Below, piece after piece: positions 44,280-52,005 of a stretch of DNA of 64,000 nt; position 1 is the stretch's first letter; each line of letters opens with the position of its first letter. The position numbers and the translations under genes were made by a program. Origin of the DNA: Paenibacillus riograndensis SBR5. GTDB lineage: Bacteria; Bacillota; Bacilli; Paenibacillales; Paenibacillaceae. The notes below the pieces were generated by a model. It did no database searches. It was not told the origin of the DNA and saw nothing but the letters and a program-made list of their open reading frames with translations. Where the stretch lies: NCBI RefSeq assembly GCF_000981585.1, contig NZ_LN831776.1, forward strand, positions 7,383,216-7,447,215, given 5' to 3'.

Positions 44280-44924
44280 TTATCTCCCCGCCGTATCCAG
44301 CCAGCCCTGAAACTTCTCCCGGGTGTCGGCAGACAAGGTCTCAAGCGCGGCCAGCTCCGCCAAGCCCGTCTGGTCCTTGCGTCCGTGCTCCATCAGATAG
44401 AGCACCTGCTTGATGGGGAAGCTTCCCTTGCCGCTTTCCTGCTTGATGATTGGGTCGCCAGCGGCAATCTGACCCTCGCGCAGTACACGGAAATAGAAAC
44501 CGCTGTACCCGGTTTTCAGCACCTGGGCCGGCATATCGGCGGGGCCGTGTTTTTGCGCCAGCTTAAAACATGGAAAACGCGGCTGGCTGACCTGCAGCAG
44601 TGTTGTGCCTACCTCGTACACATCTCCGATGCACACTTCCGTCTCCAGCAGGCCGTTGGCCGTGATATTCTCGCCGAAGGCCGAATACTCCAGTTTTTTG
44701 CCCAGCCATTGCTCCCAAAAAGGATAATGCTCAATGGGATATACACACACTGCCTTGTCAGCGCCGCCGTGGTTCACAAGGTCCGCTTGACCGTCCCCGT
44801 CGAACCCTTCCAGATGAAGCTGCACCTTACCGGGTGCCGGCATTTTGTAGATGCCTGTCTCCAGCGGCTTGCCCCGGTAATCGACGGTTTTGGGTTTGCC
44901 TACATTAAGCGAGATGACTTCCAT
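44280..44924 (-). CDS. MOSC domain-containing protein (YiiM type)
   Basis: 214 residues. MOSC domains bind the molybdenum cofactor or handle sulfur in sulfite-oxidase-type and related enzymes. Visible: N-terminal SLNVGKPKTVDYRGKP, VNHGGADKAVCVYPIEHYPFW, AFGENITANGL, the candidate ligand Cys in PRFPCFKLAQKHG, and a C-terminal three-helix region. YiiM-like proteins reduce N-hydroxylated compounds. It overlaps the upstream GNAT gene by 20 bases, so both are probably co-expressed. Confidence 0.92.
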   Translation of the reverse strand: MEVISLNVGKPKTVDYRGKPLETGIYKMPAPGKVQLHLEGFDGDGQADLVNHGGADKAVCVYPIEHYPFWEQWLGKKLEYSAFGENITANGLLETEVCIGDVYEVGTTLLQVSQPRFPCFKLAQKHGPADMPAQVLKTGYSGFYFRVLREGQIAAGDPIIKQESGKGSFPIKQVLYLMEHGRKDQTGLAELAALETLSADTREKFQGWLDTAGR

Positions 44925-45435
44925 CCTCTTTCCCTCCTGTCAGCATGCAGCTCATAAATACCTCATCTACGTAGCGCCCGCCAAGAAAAAACTCCTCACG
45001 CAGACGGCCCTCTTCCACAAAGCCGCATTTGCGGTAGAATGCAAGCGCAGGTTCGTTGCAGGACAGCACACGCAGCCGCAGTTTGCGGATACGGTTCTCC
45101 GCCGCATGGCTTTTGATCGCTTCGATCAGCTGTCCGCCGATGCCCATTCGCTGAAACTTCGGGTGAACCGCGATGTTGACCTCACATACATGACGGTTGC
45201 TCTCCATCCCGCTGGGACAGCCAAAGCCGACATACCCGCACAGTTCACCATCCTTCAGAGCGACCAGCTGAGAACCGGGAGGGGCATGCATTAGATAATC
45301 TTCCCGTGAGCGCCACATTAACGGACCGGGTGATGTATCCTCAGTCCAGATCATATTATCAAGTACGATCAGCTCCCGGACATCCCTGATTTCCGAGGGC
45401 CGGATCGTTAAGGCATCCCAGTTCAGTTGTGGCAT
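44905..45435 (-). CDS. GNAT-family N-acetyltransferase
   Basis: 176 residues. The acetyl-CoA binding loop is RMGIGGQLI (Q/R-x-x-G-x-G/A), preceded by EVNIAVHPKFQ and followed by NEPALAFYRKCGFVEEG. ATG at 45435 follows AAGGAG by 10 bases; a frame nine codons longer starts before the ribosome site. Substrate unknown. It overlaps the MOSC gene. Confidence 0.9.
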   Translation of the reverse strand: MPQLNWDALTIRPSEIRDVRELIVLDNMIWTEDTSPGPLMWRSREDYLMHAPPGSQLVALKDGELCGYVGFGCPSGMESNRHVCEVNIAVHPKFQRMGIGGQLIEAIKSHAAENRIRKLRLRVLSCNEPALAFYRKCGFVEEGRLREEFFLGGRYVDEVFMSCMLTGGKEDGSHLA

Positions 45436-45511
45436 TGCTTCTACACTCCTTGCCATACTCAAATCACGCGGAAGACCGCAGCTGCCTTAACAGCATGCTC
45501 CCGCTGCAATT

Positions 45512-46723
45512 TTATGCCGCATTTCGTCCCAGTGTACGGGCGGTGCGGTTCATGTATGCATGTAATCCAAAGAATCCCACCGACAGCACAGCCATCCCGC
45601 AAGCCAGCCACCCCGTCGGCGCAAGACCTCCATTGTCGAACTGGACGCCCATCAGATAAGGCCCGACCACTCTGCCGACTGCGCCGATGCCGCCGCTCAG
45701 CCCCAGATAGAACGGCGCATTGCGGTCTGCATGGTCCGAAATAAATGACGGCATTGCCGGGGAGATCAGCATCTCCCCCAGCGTCGCCAGCAGCATCGCC
45801 AGAAACAGGCCGGCATAGCTCGGCATGAGCAGAATCACCGCATAACCGCTCAAATAAAACACGGCACTGGCCGTCATTTGCGCCGTTGAGGTCGCTGCAA
45901 ACCAGCGTTTGATCAGACTGACCAGCGGCTGCGCGGCAAAGATCAGAATCCCGTTCAGCGTCCACAGAAACCCGTAAGTCTGCTTAGGCCAGCCTTCGGA
46001 GATAATAAACGGCGACACGCCGGTGTTCCAGATTGAATTGCCGATCAGCAGAAACATGGAACCGACAGACATGAATAGATAGATCCTTATCTGACCCATA
46101 AGCCTCCAGCCGGATTGTGCGGGCTGCGGCTGCTTTTTCCGGGTCTGTTCGTGAGGTGAGGCTGTCCCTACTTTGCGCAGATAAAAAAAGAAAAAGACGG
46201 CAAACACAGCCGAAGTCACACCGTTCAGCACAAAGCTCAGCATATAATTGCCCAAAAACCCGCTCAGCGATGTTCCCAGTGCTACCCCTATATTATTGCA
46301 AACATAAATGATGTTAAACAGCTCCGCACGCTGCTCGGCAAACCGGAATCCGACAAATGCCTGGATCGCCGGCAGCGACAGCGAATTGAACAATCCGAAC
46401 AATCCCATCAAAACGATAAATAAATGCCAGTTGCTGCTTGCCGCCGGAATGGAGAACAAGGACAAGGCCGTTAGGGCCAAGGCCCCTACAATCAGCCGGT
46501 TGACACCGACCTTGTGATACAGCGAACCGCCCAGCAGCTGGCCGGCAATCCCCCCGAGAGCCTGAATTAACAGGACGAGGCCGGCATCCTTCATACTCCG
46601 TCCCAGCTCATCGAATACGTACATGGTCACGAGCGGCCACATCAGCGCACTGCCGGTTGCGTTAATCAAGCTGGCAATCAGAAATACTTTGATTTCTTTA
46701 GGATAGGCTTGCAAAAACTTCAT
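45512..46723 (-). CDS. MFS transporter (multidrug-type)
   Basis: 403 residues with twelve hydrophobic segments, a charged central loop (about 190-205, rich in K/Q) and the motif-A-like GGSLYHKVGVNRLIVG between helices 2 and 3. It resembles the MdtH/YttB-type exporters of Bacillales; substrate unknown. Start ATG at 46723 with a weak GGGG-type ribosome site. Confidence 0.88.
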   Translation of the reverse strand: MKFLQAYPKEIKVFLIASLINATGSALMWPLVTMYVFDELGRSMKDAGLVLLIQALGGIAGQLLGGSLYHKVGVNRLIVGALALTALSLFSIPAASSNWHLFIVLMGLFGLFNSLSLPAIQAFVGFRFAEQRAELFNIIYVCNNIGVALGTSLSGFLGNYMLSFVLNGVTSAVFAVFFFFYLRKVGTASPHEQTRKKQPQPAQSGWRLMGQIRIYLFMSVGSMFLLIGNSIWNTGVSPFIISEGWPKQTYGFLWTLNGILIFAAQPLVSLIKRWFAATSTAQMTASAVFYLSGYAVILLMPSYAGLFLAMLLATLGEMLISPAMPSFISDHADRNAPFYLGLSGGIGAVGRVVGPYLMGVQFDNGGLAPTGWLACGMAVLSVGFFGLHAYMNRTARTLGRNAA

Positions 46724-46841
46724 ATCTTGTCTTTCATCCCCTGTAAACTATGAGTCATTAATTCATCCAGTATCAGCCTAAAACAGGGTCAAGGGCAAGC
46801 ATATGAATTGACGCTTTATCGCGTCACTCAAATAAAACACA

Positions 46842-48947
46842 TCATTTAAACCCAACAGATTCTCCGTTGGACTGTGTTTCTTCCCTACGCTTCACTTCTA
46901 CAGTAGTTGAGAAAAAAGTCGCCCCGTTCCCCATATCGGCGAGCCGGTCCGGCGTCAACACATTGACTCTCTGTTTGTGTCCTTTGCCTTCCCACCACAG
47001 ACCTTGGCTGATGACAGTGCCGGGCAGCATCTTGTCCGTTACCATCGCCCACAGCTCGATACTGCCTCTGCCGTTATATACGGTGAGCCCGTCGCCTTCC
47101 CCGATTCCCCTCACCGCAGCATCTTCGGGGTGAATCTGCAGTGTCGGCCGCTTCTCCATCCGCTGGTGCTTCTCCACATTGGAGAAGGTGGAGTTCAGGA
47201 AATTATGGTTCGGCGGTGAAACGAACATGAGCGGGTACGCCGTTCCAGGCTGCGGCCGCTGCTGACCGTCATAGCCTTCCTTAAGCGGCGTGTATGTCGG
47301 CAGTGGCGGCAGTCCTGCCAGCTCCATAGCTTTTGAATACAGCTCGATTTTGCCGGAGGGAGTCGGCAGGTTGTCCAGATAATCCGCTTGCGGCGACATA
47401 TCCAGCTTCACGAACCGCTCGGCTGTCAGCCGCTCCAGCGTTACCCCGTTCAGATAAGGGTTGCGCGGATAATCCAGCGCCTGACGGATCATATCATATG
47501 GGGACTCGCTGAACGCCTCCGCATCCAAGCCCATCGCCTTGCCAAGCAGCGAGAAGACCTCCACATTGCTCTTGCATTCCCCGGGCGCATCCAGCACAGG
47601 CTCCTGAAGCTGGATATAGTGATGCCAATAGGAAGTATACAGATCCACATTCTCAAACGTGGATGTTGCCGGCAGCACGATGTCGGCATAGAGAGCCGTG
47701 TCGGTCATGAACAGATCATGCACAACCGTGAACAAATCCTCGCGGGCAAATCCCTTGCGTACCCGCTCCGCATCGGGGGCTACCACCACAGGATTGCTGC
47801 AGTAGACGAACATCCCCATCACCGGCTGCTCCTTCAGCTCCAGCGCTTCACCGATCCGGTTCATATTAATTGTACGTGTCCGGCGGTTCGGGCGCAGATC
47901 AGGGCGGGTCAGTGCCCGGTCATTCGTGGAGCTATAGCCGCCGTTCCCCTTGATCGCTCCGCCGCCGGTCTTCAGCCAGGCACCGGTAAGTGCCGGAAGA
48001 CAGGCGATCGTGCGCACATTCATGCCGCCGTTATCGTGATGCTGGAGGCCGTTGCCGATGTGGATATGCGAGACCTTGGCTTCCCCATACAGCTTGGCCA
48101 GCTTCTCGATATCCGCTGCCGCAATGCCTGTGATCTCCGCGACCCGCTCGGGCGGGTAGGCGAGCACATGGCTGCGTAATTCCTCATGGCCGATTGTATA
48201 ACGCTCAAGAAAAGCGTCATCCGTCATTCCGTCACGGAACAGGATATGCATCAGCCCGAGCGCGAGCGCTGTATCCGTGCCGGGATACAGCGGCAGGAAC
48301 CAGTCCGCCCACTGGGCCGTGCGGTTGCGGTGCACATCGATTACAACTACCTTCGCCCCCCGTTTGCGGGCCTGCTCGGCATAGACGACCTGATGCATGC
48401 TCGTGCTGACAATATTGCCGCCCCAGACGATGATCAGGTCGGCGTTCACCGTATCCTCAGGGCTGGTCCCGCCGTTGAAGCCCATTGTATATTTCCAGCC
48501 TGCGCTGCCGGCAGCGTTGCAGATGCTCTGCTCCAAACGGCTTGCACCAAGCGCATTAAAAAACCGCCGGTCCATCCCGTCAACGCTGAGCACCCCCATA
48601 TTTCCGTAGAAACTGTAGGGAAGGATGCTCTCCGGCCCGTAATCCGCCGACAGCTCCTTAAAACGCCCGGTAATTTCGCCTATGGCCTCTTCCCAGCTGA
48701 TCGGCGTGAAAGAACCGCTTCCCTTCGGCCCTGTACGGCGAAGGGGCTGCAGCAGCCGCTCGGGATGATGCACCCGTTCGGCCATATGCCGCACCTTGTT
48801 GCAGATCGCCCCTTTAGTCACCGGATGCTCGGGGTTGCCCTCCACTTTAATGATTTTGCCATTCTGCTTATGCACTAGAAGTCCGCATGTGTCGGGGCAA
48901 TCCAGCGGGCATACCGCCGGGAAAACCCCATCTCCGCTGTAACTCAT
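46842..48947 (-). CDS. Molybdopterin-dependent oxidoreductase (DMSO reductase family, YyaE-like)
   Basis: 701 residues. N-terminal 4Fe-4S ligands C13, C17, C21 and C49 (CPLDCPDTC...GAICNK), then the Mo/W-bisPGD domains; SICNAAGSAGWKYTMG near 145 may supply a Cys to the metal, and the C-terminal dinucleotide-binding domain starts at about 580 (FVSPPNHNFLNSTF). No Tat signal, so it is cytoplasmic. ATG at 48947 is 10 bases after AAAGGAGG. Neighbours (formate/nitrite channel, formate-THF ligase) make a formate dehydrogenase-like role possible, but the substrate is not shown by sequence. Needs MobA-type cofactor. Confidence 0.9.
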   Translation of the reverse strand: MSYSGDGVFPAVCPLDCPDTCGLLVHKQNGKIIKVEGNPEHPVTKGAICNKVRHMAERVHHPERLLQPLRRTGPKGSGSFTPISWEEAIGEITGRFKELSADYGPESILPYSFYGNMGVLSVDGMDRRFFNALGASRLEQSICNAAGSAGWKYTMGFNGGTSPEDTVNADLIIVWGGNIVSTSMHQVVYAEQARKRGAKVVVIDVHRNRTAQWADWFLPLYPGTDTALALGLMHILFRDGMTDDAFLERYTIGHEELRSHVLAYPPERVAEITGIAAADIEKLAKLYGEAKVSHIHIGNGLQHHDNGGMNVRTIACLPALTGAWLKTGGGAIKGNGGYSSTNDRALTRPDLRPNRRTRTINMNRIGEALELKEQPVMGMFVYCSNPVVVAPDAERVRKGFAREDLFTVVHDLFMTDTALYADIVLPATSTFENVDLYTSYWHHYIQLQEPVLDAPGECKSNVEVFSLLGKAMGLDAEAFSESPYDMIRQALDYPRNPYLNGVTLERLTAERFVKLDMSPQADYLDNLPTPSGKIELYSKAMELAGLPPLPTYTPLKEGYDGQQRPQPGTAYPLMFVSPPNHNFLNSTFSNVEKHQRMEKRPTLQIHPEDAAVRGIGEGDGLTVYNGRGSIELWAMVTDKMLPGTVISQGLWWEGKGHKQRVNVLTPDRLADMGNGATFFSTTVEVKRREETQSNGESVGFK

Positions 48948-49083
48948 GGGCTGCAGTCCTCCTTTGCGGCTTGAATATGTATATTCTATAACCGCATTTG
49001 CTCCACGTAAAGAAAATAGGCGGGAACAAACTGATTCGTTCCAAGTATGCCTGGGTAATAGAGCATATGAAACACTCCCTATG

Positions 49084-49136
49084 AATTCGCCGTGAGCCCG
49101 ATTTCGTTCCCCCGAGTCGGATATGCACGGCGAATT
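49084..49136. promoter_or_regulatory. Palindrome upstream of the molybdopterin oxidoreductase gene
   Basis: Perfect 11-bp arms AATTCGCCGTG (49084-49094) and CACGGCGAATT (49126-49136) around a smaller inner stem. It lies 137 bases upstream of the oxidoreductase start and could be a leader structure or a plus-strand terminator (TTTTG follows). Confidence 0.4.
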
Positions 49137-49154
49137 TTGTTGTAGCCGGAATAA

Positions 49155-49189
49155 CAAAAAAAACACCCCCCGGAGATTTCCGGAGAGTG
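49155..49189 (-). terminator. Terminator of the formate/nitrite channel gene
   Basis: CACTCTCCGG/CCGGGGGGTG stem (two wobbles) and eight T on the minus strand, 35 bases after the stop. Confidence 0.85.
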
Positions 49190-49223
49190 CTGATGGTCCG
49201 CCAGACCTGGGCAGGCCAGGAGG

Positions 49224-50051
49224 TTATGCGTGTTTTTTTACACCGGCAGCAGAAATGCCTTCCACCGGTTGAACAGCCGCCGGCGCTTTGCGCAGGTAAG
49301 CCATCCAGTAAGCGAATGCCACGAAGATTGCACCGCCTGTGAGGTTCCCGAGCCAGACCGGGACAAAATTGCTGAAGTACTGGGACCAGGTGAAATGTCC
49401 TTCAAATATGGCAGCAGGGATAAGGAACATGTTGGCTACAACGTGCTGGAAGCCGATGGCTACAAAGGCCATGGTCGGAAACCAGATTCCGAGGATTTTA
49501 CCGCTGAAGTTATCCGCTCCGTAAGAGAGCCATACGGCCAGAGCAACGAGCCAGTTACAACCGATACCGGAAACAAACGCCTGCAAAAAGGTGGCATCGA
49601 TCTTGTGTCCGGCCATATCCACCAGTTTATCCAGATACACGCCGTCTGCGGTGAGGCCGACAACGTGGCCGAAGAAATATGCGACGAACAAGGCGCCTGC
49701 GAAGTTACTGATGGTAATCAGCACCAGGTTCTTAATCGTTTCCCAGAATGAAATCTTCTTGGACATAAATGCCAGCGGCACCGCCATCATATTGCCTGTC
49801 AGCAGTTCCCCTCCGGCCAGCAGCACCATGATCAGACCTACCGGGAATACGGAAGCCCCGATAAAATTCGCAATGGAGCCCCATTCCTTCGGTGCGCCTG
49901 CAATTACGCGAATGTCCAGCAAAAATCCGAGCGCGATAAACGCTCCCCCCAAGAAGCCAAGAATAAGTACAGTGCTGAGCGGATTATGTGCTTTCTTAAT
50001 TCCGTTCTCCACCGTGACTTCGGCAATCCCCTGCGGTTTGTTATAAGCCAT
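49224..50051 (-). CDS. Formate/nitrite transporter family channel (FocA/NirC/YwcJ type)
   Basis: 275-residue pentameric-channel subunit with six helices. The FNT signature regions are GELLTGNMM (helix 2 break), SNFAGALFVAYFFGH, GIGCNWLVALAVWLSYGADNFSGKILGIWFP and GFQHVVANMF, whose His is the central proton-transfer residue. It transports formate, nitrite or related small anions. It lies between a molybdopterin oxidoreductase and an NADH oxidase, and has its own terminator. Two TGTGA-N6-TCACT-like palindromes upstream suggest redox control. Confidence 0.94.
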   Translation of the reverse strand: MAYNKPQGIAEVTVENGIKKAHNPLSTVLILGFLGGAFIALGFLLDIRVIAGAPKEWGSIANFIGASVFPVGLIMVLLAGGELLTGNMMAVPLAFMSKKISFWETIKNLVLITISNFAGALFVAYFFGHVVGLTADGVYLDKLVDMAGHKIDATFLQAFVSGIGCNWLVALAVWLSYGADNFSGKILGIWFPTMAFVAIGFQHVVANMFLIPAAIFEGHFTWSQYFSNFVPVWLGNLTGGAIFVAFAYWMAYLRKAPAAVQPVEGISAAGVKKHA

Positions 50052-50122
50052 GATTCCTATCCCCTTTTAATACTTAAAATTTGTTCCTTTATGTCATTGT
50101 AGCGTGTCGACTAAGACAATTA

Positions 50123-50167
50123 CGTGATAAAAATCACTTATGTAAAAACTAAGTGAAACTTTTCACT
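50123..50167 (-). promoter_or_regulatory. Two Rex/Fnr-type palindromes upstream of the formate/nitrite channel
   Basis: CGTGA-TAAAAA-TCACT (50123-50138) and AGTGA-AACTTT-TCACT (50152-50167), centres 29 bp apart, 72 bases or more upstream of the start codon. Both keep GTGA-N6-TCAC intact. A weak TTTACA lies at 50141-50146 on the minus strand just upstream of the first site. Confidence 0.6.
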
Positions 50168-50267
50168 GACATGTCAAATTTACCACAAAAGTATCCAATG
50201 CGGAATGTTTTTATTCAAGTGGAAGCGGCCAGTCCGCCAAAAAGATACATTTGTGCCGGGGCGCATC

Positions 50268-50298
50268 AAAAAACCGGAGCCTTCATTCGGCTCCGGTT
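50268..50298 (-). terminator. Terminator of nox
   Basis: AACCGGAGCC-GAATGAA-GGCTCCGGTT followed by TTTT on the minus strand, 19 bases after the stop. Confidence 0.9.
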
Positions 50299-50316
50299 AT
50301 GGGGCAGGCTGCAGGG

Positions 50317-51681
50317 TTAGACCGTTACAGTTTCTTTATGGGGAACTGTTGCGGGTAAGGCCTGAAGGCCTGCGCTATTCAGGAAATTCCATGGTTTGTT
50401 GTAATTCGGCTGGAAGAAGAAATCGATAAATGCCAGCTGGTCTACTGTCATTTTATTTTGTATGCATACCGACACGGTATTGATCGACTGCGTCAGATCC
50501 ATCTTGGACATAATCTGAGCGCCGAGTATGCGGCGGGTCAGGCGGTCATATACCACCTTTAACTGCACCTGCTCAAAGGTTGGCATAAATTCAGGACGGT
50601 AGTTGTCGGTCAGCAGGACACTTTCAATATCCATGCCTTCCGCTTTGGCCGCATCTTCCGTCAGCCCGGTTCCGGCGATATTGTCTTCATAAATTTTGAT
50701 CCCCGAAGTGCCCTGTGTGCCCATGTAGGCAATGGTTGGTGACACCAGATTCCGGGCTACCAGCGTTCCCATGCGCACTGCGTTGGTTGCCAGGGGGATG
50801 TAAGCATTTTTGCCGGTCGGATTATAGTGAATTGCGCAGCTGTCGCCCGCAGCATAGATATCCGGAAGGCTGGTCTGCATGTAGTCGTTGACGATAATTG
50901 CACCGTTAGGAAGCATATCCACTTTGCCCTTCAGCAGCTCGGTATTCGGACGGAATCCGATGCAGAGGATCACCAGGTCTGTCTCATGCTCGCCTTTGCT
51001 GGTAATGACCTTGGTTACTTTACCGTTCTCTCCTGCAAAAGAGCTGACCTTCTCGCCAAGCGCCAGAGTGATTCCGTGATCCTCCAGTGATTTTTGAATA
51101 GGTGCAGTGAATTCTTCATCCAGGTATTTGCTCAGGATACGATCCTCGCCATCGATCAGCGTAACCTGCTTGCCGTTCATTTGAAAAGCTTCTACCAGCT
51201 CGACTCCGATATATCCGGCGCCGACAACAGTGATTCTGTCCACCTGCTGTGCTCTTTCGATGATGGTGTTGGAATGGCTGTAGTTCTTCGACAGGAGGAT
51301 ACCGTCAAGCTCCATGCCCTCCAGCTTCGGAACAATTGGCCATGAGCCGGTGGTCATAATCAGCTTGTCATAGGAGTCATCGAATTCCTGGCCTGTTGCC
51401 AGATTGCGGGCACGCAGGGTTTTGCGGTCCGTATCGATCCGGGTAACTTCATGGCGCATGTTCGTCTTGACACCAAGCTCAGCCAGCTTTTCCGGCGAAG
51501 AATAGAACAGCCCCTGCGGGTCCTTGATTACTCCCCCTACATAAAGCGCGATCCCGCACGACAGGAAAGAAATATTATCATTGCGTTCATATACTGTAAT
51601 CTCGGCTTCAGGATAAAGCTGGGCGGTGTTAACAATTGCGGCGGTTCCGGCATGGGTACATCCAATGACTGCTACTTTCAT
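50317..51681 (-). CDS. nox: H2O-forming NADH oxidase (CoA-disulfide reductase family)
   Basis: 454-residue flavoprotein reducing O2 to water with NADH. N-terminal FAD motif VIGCTHAGTAA, redox-active Cys42 in NISFLSCGIALYVGG, NAD-binding VVGAGYIGVE and the second FAD motif IYAAGDSCAIH. Similarity to lactobacillal Nox is clear (YERNDNISFLSCGIALYVGG block). A CoA-disulfide reductase activity is an alternative for this fold. ATG at 51681 is 8 bases after GGAGGAGG. It removes NADH and oxygen, consistent with the redox-type operators upstream. Confidence 0.92.
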   Translation of the reverse strand: MKVAVIGCTHAGTAAIVNTAQLYPEAEITVYERNDNISFLSCGIALYVGGVIKDPQGLFYSSPEKLAELGVKTNMRHEVTRIDTDRKTLRARNLATGQEFDDSYDKLIMTTGSWPIVPKLEGMELDGILLSKNYSHSNTIIERAQQVDRITVVGAGYIGVELVEAFQMNGKQVTLIDGEDRILSKYLDEEFTAPIQKSLEDHGITLALGEKVSSFAGENGKVTKVITSKGEHETDLVILCIGFRPNTELLKGKVDMLPNGAIIVNDYMQTSLPDIYAAGDSCAIHYNPTGKNAYIPLATNAVRMGTLVARNLVSPTIAYMGTQGTSGIKIYEDNIAGTGLTEDAAKAEGMDIESVLLTDNYRPEFMPTFEQVQLKVVYDRLTRRILGAQIMSKMDLTQSINTVSVCIQNKMTVDQLAFIDFFFQPNYNKPWNFLNSAGLQALPATVPHKETVTV

Positions 51682-51729
51682 GGTTTCTTCCTCCTCCAAA
51701 TGTGGGCATTCATTTATTTTCTCTATAGT

Positions 51730-51807
51730 TGTGATTTATTTCACTTTATGAGTTGATTATATTGTGATTTTTCTCACATTACAAGCCTTTTTGTGATTTT
51801 TCTCACA
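51730..51807 (-). promoter_or_regulatory. nox promoter with three Rex/Fnr-type palindromes
   Basis: Minus-strand TTGTAA (51779-51784), 17-base spacer, TATAAT (51756-51761). TGTGA-TTTTTC-TCACA at 51763-51778 fills the spacer, a second perfect copy at 51792-51807 lies just upstream of the -35, and TGTGA-TTTATT-TCACT (51730-51745) lies just downstream of the start site. The placement suits repression. Rex (TTGTGA-N6-TCACAA) and Fnr/CRP share this motif; Rex fits better here. Confidence 0.75.
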
Positions 51808-52005
51808 ACGTTCACAACTTTTGCGGATTTTAGTCCTTCAGGTCCACCCTGCAGCTGCATTAGTTTTCCCCGGAACGGGTACATTATGTCTGCTGTACAG
51901 CAGGAAGGAGCAGGGAACCTTCAACGCAGACGCAGCAAAGCCCCCTTACCTCTGCATCAGTCGCAGAAATACGGGGGCTTAAGCCTGTGAATTTATATAA
52001 CCTAG

